A stretch of DNA of 64,000 nucleotides, taken from Deroplatys truncata. Its lineage: Eukaryota > Arthropoda > Insecta > Mantodea > Mantidae. Where the stretch lies: contig CM060990.1 of the NCBI GenBank assembly GCA_030765065.1, positions 277,601,341 through 277,665,340 on the forward strand, written 5' to 3'. Shown piece by piece: positions 45,901-55,554 of the stretch. The notes under the pieces were generated by a model. That model was given only the letters and a program-made list of their open reading frames with translations. It had not been told where the DNA came from and ran no database searches. A program made the position numbers and the translations under genes. Numbering within the stretch: position 1 is the stretch's first letter; the number at the start of each line of letters is the position of its first letter.

Positions 45901-47562
45901 ATGACTCGCCTCTACGGGGAGGAGGCATACCGTCTGATCCGTCGACTAGAAGTGCTACGCAAACAAAAATCTTCTTTGCTGTGTTCACTTGCCTTTCTTC
46001 TACGCTGCCGAGACTCGGGAATTATTCCTAAATTCCTACGACAGAAACGACATTTCACCACCGCTGCCGCCAACCGCATTTACAATCGCTCTGAACGGGC
46101 CTTGCTCCGAGAACGCATCCATCAGACCAGACGACAACTCTCTGCCAACAATAGTCAACTACTCATCTTACATCTTCAAGTAAGTAACTCACTACACAGT
46201 TTTGATTGGGACAACACTGACAGAATCACCTACGGCTCTATGACATACAATCACAACAGCATGACCACTCGTCACAAGAAGAAGTTTGATGGCCTTACTG
46301 CCTCCATCAAACCGCCGACTACTCTCAACCACTGCCGCACGGTAGTGAACTTATCTGATCACCAGCTGTCACCTGCTGAAACGTCACTCCTTGCTAAAGG
46401 AGGTAACTACGCTGTTGTCACTCCAACGTTGCCAGTTGAAGACATCATTTCTCACATTGAAGCAGGAATACGAGTTCTGCCAAGGCTTGCAGCTGATGAA
46501 ATTCGCCGGGAATCTGCCAGGGTTCTCGAGAAGGCCAAACCTCCTACCAGTAATTTAACCAATCAAGAGAGAACTGCATTAAATAAGCTGAACTCCAACC
46601 GAGACATTATTGTTTGCTCAGCGGACAAGGGTAATGCCACAGTTATTCTTAACCAGCAAGACTATCAACAGAAAATCTCTGAACTCCTGCAACCAGCGAC
46701 CTACCATAAGATTAAACGTGATCCGACAGCCCGTATTCTACGGAAAACTAATCTTTTGATCAAGAACTCATCGCTTTCGAAGGAAGACAAACGCCGCCTT
46801 ACCAAGTCCGAAGCTCAGCCGCCTAGACTTTACGGGCTACCCAAGATCCATAAACCAGATGTTCCGCTCAGGCCCATTGTTAGTGGTATTGGTTCTCCCA
46901 CATACGACATAGCTAAATACCTAACCGGTCTTCTACAACCCCATGTCGGCTTGTCCGACTCTTTCATCAAAGACTCTACTCATTTCATTCAAATTCTCCG
47001 CAACCTCAAATTGCTACCTAAGGATTTACTAATTAGTTTTGACGTTGTGTCTCTATTCACCATGGTTCCAGTACAAGAAACTCTGAAGTTGTTACATCCC
47101 ATCTTCTCTGATGATATCATTACACTTTTTCACCATGTCCTGACTACCACTTATTTCCAGTGGAACCGGTCATTCTACGAGCAAATAGACGGTGTTGCCA
47201 TGGGCAGCCCCCTTAGCCCTGTTGTGGCCAATTTCTTCATGGAGGCATTTGAGTCAAAGGCACTAAACTCAGCTCCACTCAAACCAACAGCCTGGTTCCG
47301 CTATGTGGATGACACCTTCGTCATCTGGCCCCATGGTGAACTAGCTCTTCAATATTTTTTGTTACATCTAAATAGCATCAATCAGCGTATACAGTTCACA
47401 ATGGAACAAGAAAAGGATGGCCAACTAGCCTTTCTAGATGTACTCGTTAGCAGGAAGGCTGACGGCACGCTGGGTCATACTGTCTACCGCAAACCCACAC
47501 ACACACAGACCGTTACCTTAACAAGAACTCCAACCACCATCCTAGACAAAAACGTGCTATGA
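45901..47562 (+). CDS. Penelope-like reverse transcriptase
   Basis: The frame is open from 45,655, but the first part is A-tail and ribozyme sequence. An ATG at 45,778 lies inside the hammerhead; the ATG at 45,901 (MTRLYGEEAYRLIRRLEVLR) is the more likely start, giving 553 codons. A basic N-terminal region (about residues 1-180) is followed by Penelope RT motifs: IIVCSADKGNATVILNQQDY, PPRLYGLPKIHKPDVPLRPI, LLISFDVVSLFTMVP, GVAMGSPLSPVVANFFMEAF, YVDDTFVIW and DGQLAFLDVLV. Penelope RTs are related to telomerase RT and copy the element at a nicked target. The stop overlaps the next start (ATGA at 47,559-47,562). Intact and >99% like the partial copy upstream. Confidence 0.9.
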   Translation: MTRLYGEEAYRLIRRLEVLRKQKSSLLCSLAFLLRCRDSGIIPKFLRQKRHFTTAAANRIYNRSERALLRERIHQTRRQLSANNSQLLILHLQVSNSLHSFDWDNTDRITYGSMTYNHNSMTTRHKKKFDGLTASIKPPTTLNHCRTVVNLSDHQLSPAETSLLAKGGNYAVVTPTLPVEDIISHIEAGIRVLPRLAADEIRRESARVLEKAKPPTSNLTNQERTALNKLNSNRDIIVCSADKGNATVILNQQDYQQKISELLQPATYHKIKRDPTARILRKTNLLIKNSSLSKEDKRRLTKSEAQPPRLYGLPKIHKPDVPLRPIVSGIGSPTYDIAKYLTGLLQPHVGLSDSFIKDSTHFIQILRNLKLLPKDLLISFDVVSLFTMVPVQETLKLLHPIFSDDIITLFHHVLTTTYFQWNRSFYEQIDGVAMGSPLSPVVANFFMEAFESKALNSAPLKPTAWFRYVDDTFVIWPHGELALQYFLLHLNSINQRIQFTMEQEKDGQLAFLDVLVSRKADGTLGHTVYRKPTHTQTVTLTRTPTTILDKNVL

Positions 47563-48398
47563 TTAAGACACTCGCAAACCGTGCTTCCCGTATTTGTGAA
47601 CCACACTTACTTCCACAAGAAATCCGACACCTGGAAACAGCTCTACAATCAAATGGTTATTCAGTCCAAGAGGTGAGAAGAGCCTGCCGTCCGGCCAAGC
47701 CCCGACCGGTTACTCAGGACCAACCCAAAAGCAAGTCCATTGTCTTTCTGCCATATTTCAGAAATGTCACTGACCGTATTGAACGTATACTTCAACGTCA
47801 TAACGTCAAAACAGTATTCAAACCTACAAGACAATTAAACAGCCTACTGCGCTCTTCCAAAGACCCCCGAGATCCCCTGTCATCGGCCGGTGTTTACTGT
47901 ATTCCTTGTTCCTGTGGTTCAGTGTACATTGGTACCACACAGCGGAGCGCTAACACCAGACTTAGCGAACACAAAAGAAACTGCCGCCTGGGCCATACAG
48001 AAAAATCGGCAGTCGCCGAACATGCCATTGAAGCCGAGGGCGAACACATTATTAGATTTCAGGACACCAACATTCTTTCCTCCATAAAGCATTACCATAC
48101 CCGGCTACAACGCGAAGCAATAGAGATTTATAAACATCCCAATAATTTCAATAGGAAAGAAGAAGCATTGAAACTCAACAGTAACTGGCATCTAGTCATA
48201 AAAAACAAGAAAGGTCATACAAAACCGAAAAACACTGCGAGCCAATCAGAAGAGAGCAACAACACAGCCGGCGCCAGCCCCCTCATACCAGCGGGCCAAT
48301 CAGCAGAGAGCGCCCACACTATAAAGAGAGCGGCACTAACGGCCAACGCATCAGACGCTGCGATACTTTCACCGAGAAGACTTCGTCCGCGCCACTGA
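47559..48398 (+). CDS. Penelope-like GIY-YIG endonuclease
   Basis: Starts in an ATGA overlap with the RT frame. After a basic linker (MIKTLANRASRICEPHLLPQ) the GIY-YIG nuclease reads GVYCIPCSCGSVYIGTTQRS with a CPC-x-CG-like cysteine cluster, then RLSEHKRNCR and LQREAIEIYKHPNNFNRKEE (catalytic Glu region). In the family the nuclease nicks target DNA and is fused to the RT in one protein; here it lies in a separate, overlapping frame in both copies. The last ~60 codons run into the terminal repeat (VIKNKKGHTKPK onward). 279 codons. Confidence 0.88.
   Translation: MIKTLANRASRICEPHLLPQEIRHLETALQSNGYSVQEVRRACRPAKPRPVTQDQPKSKSIVFLPYFRNVTDRIERILQRHNVKTVFKPTRQLNSLLRSSKDPRDPLSSAGVYCIPCSCGSVYIGTTQRSANTRLSEHKRNCRLGHTEKSAVAEHAIEAEGEHIIRFQDTNILSSIKHYHTRLQREAIEIYKHPNNFNRKEEALKLNSNWHLVIKNKKGHTKPKNTASQSEESNNTAGASPLIPAGQSAESAHTIKRAALTANASDAAILSPRRLRPRH
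48314..48330 (+). promoter_or_regulatory. TATA-like box in Penelope terminal repeat
   Basis: CCACACTATAAAGAGAG occurs at the same place upstream of the ribozyme in each terminal repeat (about 45,249, 48,314, and inverted near 42,175). Its constant spacing before the hammerhead suggests a core promoter. No other evidence. Confidence 0.35.
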
Positions 48399-48434
48399 AG
48401 ATGTCCACCGCAGTTGTGGACGAAACGTCTGGGA
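48392..48434 (+). ncRNA. hammerhead ribozyme motif 3
   Basis: Same motif as at 45.77 kb: CTGAAGA at 48,395-48,401, stem II, GAAAC, GTC at 48,427-48,429. It lies in the 3' terminal repeat of the complete copy, after the endonuclease frame. Confidence 0.7.
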
Positions 48435-48639
48435 AATCTTTCTTCAGCAGACCACGGCATAACAGCCCGGAAAATCATATTAGTTATAATTGTGACTCCG
48501 GCCGTGAAAACCTACGTTCTTACACTATTGCATAGCTCAGAAACTATGGTTTCATGATTTCTAGCCTCATATTGTTCTGTTCTTTGTTGTTTGCTCTTGA
48601 ATGAAAATGGTGAAGGATCAATTAGAAGCTGCAAATATT

Positions 48640-49726
48640 AACTACCTAATATAAATGTTAAATGGCTGGAAAAAGTTTATGAGATGATTGTGGAGGAAAA
48701 TATGATGTATGGTATAGAAATATGGGGATTAGATAGAGGATGGGAAAGTATAGATGTGGTGCACAGGATGTTTTGTAGAGAAATACAAGGGCTATCGAAG
48801 TCAATTGTAAGACAGGTAGCATAATTAGAGATGCACAGGGTGGCAACTAAGGGGAAGATAATGGAAAGAGCTTTGAAATTTTGGTTCAGAACTTTAAATC
48901 TAGGAAAAAGTAATGTGTTAAGACAATGTATTGAATATCAAGAGAATAGCTTAATGAATGATGGATGCGTAAGTAAATTACGGAACATTTTGGAGAAAAA
49001 TGGGTTAGGAGATATGTGGAGAAGGAGAGAAAAATTTTTTTGGAAAAAGGCGAGGAAAAGACTGGAAGATATAGAAATACAAATCATGTTCAGTGAGATT
49101 GCCGAAAAGAGCTCATTAGTTTGTTATAGGCCAATGAAAAATACATGGGGTAGGGAAAAATATATAGACATCGTAAATAAAGAAAAGAGAGAATCTATTG
49201 CATGGGTAAGAACCGGAACATGGAGGCTAAAAGGGCTAAGACAGGGTATTCCTCAGAACCAATGTCCGATATGTGGTGGTAATGAAGACATTGAACACAT
49301 AGTATTTAAGTGCCAAGGAACAGAAAACTGGAGAAAAGAATTTTTTAATAAGCAGTGGTTGAAGGGGGATAGAAATACACTTATGATTGAAATGATATGC
49401 AAGGACGCTAGAAGCATTGGACAGTTTTTGTGTAAAGTAAAAAATAAATGGCTTTGGACAGTGGAAAGAGAAAAGTAAGAGGTAGCGCATCTTACTTTGA
49501 ATGGAAAACTATACTGAATATGTGATGGTTAAGTAACCAATAAGTGAAAAGTGAAAAATGAGTGGAAATGGCACATGAAAAAAACTGAAAAAAAAAACCA
49601 AGATAATTTATTGACAAGAAATTGTAAAATGTAAATAAACTGTAGTGATTGTCTACTGAATGAGTGACCAGGGTCAAAGTGCAGTAGACAATCAAATTTG
49701 TAAAACTCTTAGCACAATAAAGCATG

Positions 49727-49787
<61 letters not shown>
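48640..49787 (+). mobile_element. 5'-truncated LINE with (ACT)n tail
   Basis: The plus strand carries the C-terminal part of a LINE protein: MMYGIEIWGLDRGWESIDVV, then from 48,831 a 215-codon open frame (LKFWFRTLNLGKSNVLRQC, IAWVRTGTWRLKGLRQGIPQ) with a C-terminal zinc knuckle, CPICGGNEDIEHIVFKC, near 49,270-49,320. The 3' UTR ends AATAAAGCATG followed by ACT repeats (49,729-49,787), a microsatellite tail typical of some LINE clades. It sits in the Kolobok-like element between the THAP and acidic exons. The clade is not certain. Confidence 0.75.
49729..49787. repeat. (ACT)n microsatellite, LINE tail
   Basis: About 19 uninterrupted ACT units directly after an AATAAA-containing 3' UTR. Confidence 0.95.
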
Positions 49788-49837
49788 ATTGTCTTGCTAG
49801 AACTTGATATCTGGAAATTATCTTCATTTTTCCTTAT

Positions 49838-50127
49838 AGTAGGAAGAGTTCCAGGTTTTCATAAAGGCCCTCTGAAATTTTCATCCGGCATAAGCTGCTT
49901 TTTTTAATAACGGTGTCTGTTCACAATCTGTGACCTTAAAATGGAAGGAACATAAACGTGAACCAGGACCAGGCAAAAATTCTTTTCCTTTTGCAAAATT
50001 CTACCCATATCCTACATCTTTTGGGAGATTTGTCTCTATTTGGAAATGCATGAAAATGAGTTCCCTTATCTATTCCCTTCTCACATTATAGCCATATTGC
50101 ACAACGTTGAGACATTTTATTTTCCAT
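49838..50127 (-). pseudogene. THAP zinc finger, N terminus of the Kolobok-like transposase
   Basis: On the minus strand MSQRC starts near 50,114 and continues CEKGIDKGTHFHAFPNRDKS, then RCRIWVEFCKRK. In the next frame follow SRLCSFHFKVTDCEQTPLLK and KAAYAG. This is the THAP pattern: Cys pair, HAFP, W-x-x-x-C-x-R, C-S-x-HF. There is one stop inside the first Cys spacing and one frame change. It lies just inside the right TIR, the expected place for the start of a minus-strand transposase gene. Confidence 0.65.
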
Positions 50128-50433
50128 AATATTACATTGTTTGTATAATACTAAACTGACTCATTAACACCATCACCAAAACACCACCACAAAGTAAACT
50201 ACCAACAAGAACAATTTTTGAAAACAATTACTGCACGTGCAGCAATGACTGACTTGTGATCTCCCAACTGCTTCCAGTGCACGGCTGGCTCTGATGATGT
50301 ATAAGGTGGTTATTATTTCGCTTGTTAGTAATAACGGTGTGGCGGAGTAAAAAAACAATGTTACCACTGCATTTTACAGGCCATATCCTTCATTCAGGAA
50401 GAAACACGATGTTTGTGTTTTGTTCCCCTTTAA

Positions 50434-51175
50434 GAGATTGCCATTGGGGATTTCTCAATATGGAAGGTGCTTTTGACAAATCTCCTGTACGATGGTCCAG
50501 AAAGGTTTTCAAGATTATGATGTATTGCCAATTATTTGTAGGCAGATACATTTATGAGCCTTATGAGTCTCTTTGAGGAGGTGCTAGGTTGTCTTCCCCT
50601 AGGGCTATTCACAGAGGTGGGGATTCTCTCACTCTTTCGAAACCTGGTGGTAGATAGTGCATTGCAGTGACTAAATGAAGTTGGTTATTAACTACTAGCT
50701 TCTGGGATGAAATGTTTTGTCAGGGTAAAATGTTTTTGTATAATTTCTGAGATGTTTCAATCCCCACTCCAGAAAATATAGCATTGGTGTGATGAGAATT
50801 AACTACATCTATCAAAAAAAAACTATGGTGATATGCTTCAACAGAATGAGGGATATTAGGACCCTAATGGAAACAACTGGTGAGACACTAACCTATTCAT
50901 CACAAGGCAGATGTCTTGGCCTCCTTTTACACATGAGACATATCTGGAAGAACTATTTAGATCACATAACTACCATGGCTTGCAAGGTGTTTTAGGATCT
51001 GCAGAAGCACTTTTGATAGGACATGGTGGCTAAATACTGCTGTTGTACACTGGATATATAAGATTCTACTCTCATTTGCTGTACATATGCAGTTAGTGGC
51101 CAAGAGATACAGTTAAGAAATGCAAAGCTGAAATTAGGAAAGTTGTATAGGGTGTTTTGCATTGGGGATCATTCC
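50434..51175 (+). mobile_element. right half of the LOA/R1-type LINE
   Basis: Directly beyond the TTAA the plus strand reads FLNMEGAFDKSPVRWSRKVF (RT block A), then after decayed sequence WCDEN, KKTMVICFNRMRDIRTLMET and RCLGLLLHMRHIWKNYLDHI, and near 51,040 VVHWIYK and KKCKAEIRKV. Its missing upstream codons are at 37,870-37,991. Multiple frame changes; an old copy. Confidence 0.65.
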
Positions 51176-51179
51176 ATGG

Positions 51180-52020
51180 CATATCATCCAACAAAAGAGC
51201 ATTTTTGAACCTCACCATCTCCAAATTTTATGAAATTTTAAACATGTGTTCATACCAGGAAAGGAATTATGTTCATTATTTTTTTATATGTTTTAAACAT
51301 GCCGTTTAAGAGTTATAGCTGTCACAAAATGTCACAATTTGTCAAAACTTGCATCTGAATCAGTCTTAACATCCATACAGCTCAGGCTGTAATTATACTA
51401 GAGCTGTGGTTGAGTTCTCATTTTAAAGCTTATAAAGTAAGCGTTAGTTTGAAATGCAACACATGTTTTGGCAAAGAGAACAATTTTACATTTTGAAAAA
51501 GTATATATTTTGAGTTTATCAAAAGCCAGCAAGGTCTATGCTTTTGAAAAAAATATGGAATATTTATTCATATCTTTAAAGTATACAATGGAAATTTCAA
51601 AGTAGTATTTAAACGGGATCATACTGGAGTGAAATTCTTAAGATAAAAGAAACATAAAATGTGGAATACTTCTGCGTAAATACGTTGAATATGTTATGGC
51701 TAATAATGAATGTGTGATGAAGAATTAGCCTGTTCTGTATCTTTAATCACACACATTAGCTCATACTGAGATTACAGAACATGTTGCAACAAGCATTTGC
51801 TGGGGCAAATAACAATGATGTCAGCATGTCTCATGTTCCTGCTTGTCTAGCTTGCGTAACTCAGGCCTTATTTCTCTGTCCCAGTGACTCATTTATAACT
51901 GAGCTTTCATAGTGAATGGTTCAGTACACGTTTTACTGTGTTGTATTGTTATGTGAACAGTTACACAATTCCTTTCTTTTCTACAAAGTAAACATTGTGT
52001 ATCATAAAAACAAGACAATA
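51180..52020. other. AT-rich spacer, nothing recognised
   Basis: No coding signal or repeat supported. Confidence 0.35.
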
Positions 52021-52024
52021 TTTA

Positions 52025-53540
52025 CAAATTAGCCTATAGACAATGGAGCAAAGTCATTGGCCAAAGTTTTGTTGCAATTCATTCAAAAGCAGAATCACTG
52101 CTGTGTTGCAAAAGACTTAAGAAATGTAACTGATTGGATGAGTGCTTTAAATTATGACATTCAAATGCGGATAAAAGTGTGTACATCTTGCAGAAAACAA
52201 TTAGGAAAGGAGAAGACTATTTCTCAGTATGTTCTTGCAATTGATCAGGTGCTGCTCAAGATGACGATTATGTTAATATGGGTGAGACAATCAGTCACCT
52301 TTAAGTGTCATTGCCATTTCTGGGAGTGTTGCCTGTAGATAAAAAGAAAGTGAAGAAATCACCAAAGTGCAACAATGAAAAACTGGAAAAAATTAAGCGT
52401 ACTTACAAACATTCTTTTTTCAGTGATGGCAGTGCAGATAACTAGATAGAATACCAGTGTAGTAAGACAGAATAAGAGATAATTAACCAGTTAAAAGACA
52501 AGTTTATAAATGCTACTCATGTTGAAAAGATTCAAATTCTTACTGTTTTACCACAAAGTTGATCAACCAAAAGGATTGAGAATAAATTTGGTGTTACTAA
52601 TTATTTGGCAAGAAAAGCAAAGGCTCTAGTTAAAGATAAAAGTATTTTATCCTCTCCCAATCCAAAGCCAGGTAAAAGCCTGTCAGAAGACACAGTTAAT
52701 AATGTCAAAGTTCTATTTCAGTGATAAGGTCAGTAGACAAATGCCAGAGAAGACACTGTGTCAGTCAAAAGAAAAGATGAAACTAAAGCTCTAGAGCAAA
52801 AATGATTGGTTTTGCATATTTTAAAGAAATTTATGAACTCAAGACAAAATTTCCCAATCAAAAGATAGGTTTCTCCAAATCTACTGAGTTGCACTCTAAG
52901 AACTGTGTAATTGCAGGGGGAAGTGGAACACGTTGAGTTTGTGTATGTTTCTACACACCAAAATGTGAAGCTTATGATGGCAGGAGCAAATCTCAAGCAA
53001 CTTTCTTTAGGTGGTGATAATGTGCGACGAAAAATTATCAGCATTGCCTTTCCAAGATTATGTGCAGCCCTCCTGAAATAAAATGTTGGCTAGATGAATG
53101 TGATTTATGTCCTAGTGTAAATGATTCTGCAGCTAACTTGCCTGAGTGTTTATAATAAGAAATGATTGAAGACATCACTTCCAAGCAGTGGCTATCTGTG
53201 GATCATTGCACTTTTGAAACCATCATCAAATGTACAGGAGAATTCATTGAGGATTTTTCAAACAAGTTGAAAGTTTTGAAGTGACATGACTTTGTTGCAA
53301 AACAGCAATCAGCATTTACTTCTACGAAAAAGGAAATGATTGGCTGCAATGAGGCTGTAATAATATGCAATTTTTTCAGAAAATCATTCCCTTGTGCAGG
53401 ATGAAGCCCAATCTTTTCACACAAACAAATTGATGGCAACAGTAGATCAATCTGTTGTTCATTATAAGCAAAATGATGTACTCAACTACAAGAGTTTTGT
53501 TTTCATTTCTGAGTGCCTGAAACATGATACAGTATTGGTA
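52025..53540 (+). pseudogene. unclassified transposase-like gene, 5' part
   Basis: A cysteine-rich N terminus reads NHCCVAKDLRNVTDWMSALN then IKVCTSCRKQLGKEK. A DNA-binding-like region follows near 52,500 (HVEKIQILTVLPQSW, NKFGVTNYLARKAKALVKDK). Then come KLMMAGANLKQLSLGGDN (about 52,965) and MIEDITSKQWLSVDHCTFET (about 53,160). Finally HDFVAKQQSAF and, from about 53,400, SFHTNKLMATVDQSVVHYKQ, ENHSLVQDEAQ and FVFISECLKHDTVLV. This matches a widespread unnamed insect protein family with an RNase H-like core. Several stops and frame changes. The gene resumes at 55,108 after a TA-flanked insertion. Confidence 0.6.
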
Positions 53541-55105
53541 CTGTCTGTGACTCAGGAGTTTAGCTTTGTCCTTGAGGTTGACGTAAGCGAACCTGAGAGA
53601 GGGTTGTGTTATTCTTTCCTATCGCTTTATTGCTTACACCCTGTTCCAAAGGTACTTATCCTTTCTTTCCGGGACAACAAATATTAGGCGAAGTAACATC
53701 AATATTACATTATTACCGCATCAAACAAAACAATTATGATCATAATTTCACTAAGTGAACTTGTAAAGCGTGTATACATGTAAAACAGTATATTTACGAC
53801 ACTATATATGTGGAATATTATTTTACTAACCTCATTAATCCAAAGGGTATGCAAGATCGATGCAGATGATTCGGAGTCCGAGTCATCGGATGATATCCCT
53901 TCTTGCTCATCAGAAGAACTGTCGTTTGCATTTGAAATAATAATCTGATCGATCACATCAGAAACCACACGATCCATGGACAGTAACCATCTTCTAATTT
54001 TCTAACATGCCGGTGATATCCTACCCAGTGTTCTGCAGGTACCGCAGAGATTCCTTCGTTGGTTAAACTCAATAAACGAAATAACGAAAATTTCCCAGTA
54101 ACGTTGCGCTCCCTTATGAAGTGCTTTACTGTCGCCCATGCAACCTCAATGGGATTAAGATCGCAATTGTAAGGCGGCAGATACAGAGTGGAGTGTCCAT
54201 GTGCATTAAGGATGCGGTCAATCGTAAATAACTTTTCTCTTGGTCAATGAGTGTTTCCTACACTACCATCAGTAAGCACCCCTGTGATCCCATCAGCTTG
54301 CCAACATTTCTTGAATGTTAAATTATTGTCCATCCACATTTCATCCAAATAAACGATATCCCTGCCTTAACTTCGGTATTCCCCTAGCTCAGCCAAGTAT
54401 TTGCATCTCCATTCAACAATTCTTGGCTTTTCGATTAAGATTGTTTGCTTTCCTCGGCACTTGCGCCATATAAATCCCAATTTCCGAATAACTCTCCTTC
54501 ACTCTCCCCCCAAGGAAATTGTATCTTACTTCTAACTACAGGAGTAACTTTCTGCATGTCGGAACTATCTTTTTATTGACGTAGAAGTCCATTATTGTCC
54601 GCTTAATGAGCACATGTCGAAATCGCCTATATTTATATTTCGTTCTGGATTTGGAGGTCTTATCTTGCCTGCAGTGCGTAAAGGGCTTCCTTCTGTTCTC
54701 TTCACAATTTCTTGTCTTATATTCTTAATTGTTCCCACAGACACACCGCACTAATTGCCTGTTCTCTCATCCCTCGCGAAATCGGTAGAATTAGTTGTTT
54801 CTGCTCTGCTTCCTTTTTGCATTGCTCGTTTACATGGTTTATTATTTCGCAAGCCTCGCTATGAATGGTTTTTCCCTTTTTCCGAAAGGTAGCCATTTCA
54901 CTAATGGATTATATTAATTTGACACTCGCAATACAACGCGTTTTAACACTGTAGCATCCTCTGACACTGCCTGCAGTAAGACTGCACTTGTTGAGAATAT
55001 TTTTGAACTGTTGGTGTTGCACTATCTACACCTTACGCAAGAAGCTCCCAGTCCACTGCACGCTTGCAGTTCAAGGACAAAGTCAATCTCCTGAGTCACT
55101 GACAG
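53541..55105 (-). mobile_element. TA-flanked IS630/mariner-like element with ~45-bp TIRs
   Basis: TA at 53,539-53,540 and 55,106-55,107. TIRs begin CTGTCTGTGACTCAGGAG on the left and CTGTCAGTGACTCAGGAG read inversely on the right, and both continue with CTTTGTCCTTGA. Length is 1,565 bp. The insertion separates two parts of a transposase-like gene whose reading resumes directly after the right TA. It encodes one minus-strand gene. Confidence 0.9.
53705..54896 (-). pseudogene. DDE_3-type transposase, middle deleted
   Basis: The ATG at 54,896 opens MATFRKKGKTIHSEACEIIN and a helix-turn-helix region. Later blocks are RRVIRKLGFIWRKCRGKQTI, IVYLDEMWMDNNLTFKKCWQ (first Asp) and, after a jump, GHSTLYLPPYNCDLNPIEVA with WATVKHFIRERNV (last acidic residue). 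The C terminus reads WVGYHRHVRKLEDGY, then an acidic Ser/Asp tail (53,977-53,840). The stretch normally between, with the second Asp (DNA-x-YH), is absent. Some stops and frame changes. Confidence 0.7.
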
Positions 55106-55107
55106 TA

Positions 55108-55554
55108 CATACTTTTCAGAGAGTACTTCTTTGTTTCCTCAAAGTAATGATGCCTCATTAAGTTAAGATTTATTATTTCTCGGATGGAAGTGCAGCTCAA
55201 TATAAAAAGCAGAAGAATTTCACAAACCTGTGTAAACACACCACAGATTTTTATGGAGTGGAAGCAGAGTAGCATTTTTATGCCATTGCCCATGGCAAAG
55301 AAGTATATGATGGAGCTAGTGGCACAGCGAAAAGACTGGCAACCAAAGCTAGTCTCCAGGATCCAGTCAGAATAACATAATGACACCCAAGCACTGTTTG
55401 AATGGAGTGTAAAGAATATACCAGAAATTCAAGTTCTTTTATGCAGAGAAACAAGACTATCATGAAAAGAAAGGTTGCTAAAGGAAAGATTTAGCGAGAC
55501 TGTTGCCATTTTTGCCTAAAAGCACACAGTGCCTGCAGATATCTCCCCGTACTT

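Larger units (their letters stand above)
42005..48521 (+). mobile_element. Penelope-like element, tandem pair with inverted end, 14-bp TSD
   Basis: ACACTATTGCATAG flanks the whole block (41,991-42,004 and 48,522-48,535), so it is one insertion. Order: an inverted terminal piece (42,005-42,179, the reverse of about 48,314-48,495); a 5'-truncated copy (42,180-43,339 and 45,113-45,272) opened by a Jockey LINE; a 446-bp A-tailed insertion; then a complete copy (45,719-48,521). Partial tandem copies with an inverted end are the known habit of Penelope elements. The two copies differ at only two places that I can see in the ~1,160 bp they share. Confidence 0.9.
37996..50429 (-). mobile_element. Kolobok-like DNA transposon with TTAA duplication and P2X7-like cargo
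   Basis: The left end AGGAGAACGAAACACAAA follows TTAA (37,992-37,995). The right end, read inversely, is AGGGGAACAAAACACAAA beside TTAA (50,430-50,433). Seventeen of the first twenty bases match. Inside on the minus strand are a THAP finger (about 50.1 kb), acidic coding sequence, and a DDE transposase core (40.1-39.0 kb); on the plus strand a P2X7-type domain lies at 38.4 kb. TTAA duplication, a THAP N terminus and this DDE type agree with the Kolobok superfamily. The 12.4-kb span includes a 6.5-kb Penelope-like insertion and a ~1.15-kb LINE, so the element proper is about 4.8 kb. The transposase is decayed. Confidence 0.7.

Noticed and set aside
49492-49827. 111-codon minus-strand frame with a Val run
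   Set aside because: It is the translation of the ACT-repeat LINE tail.
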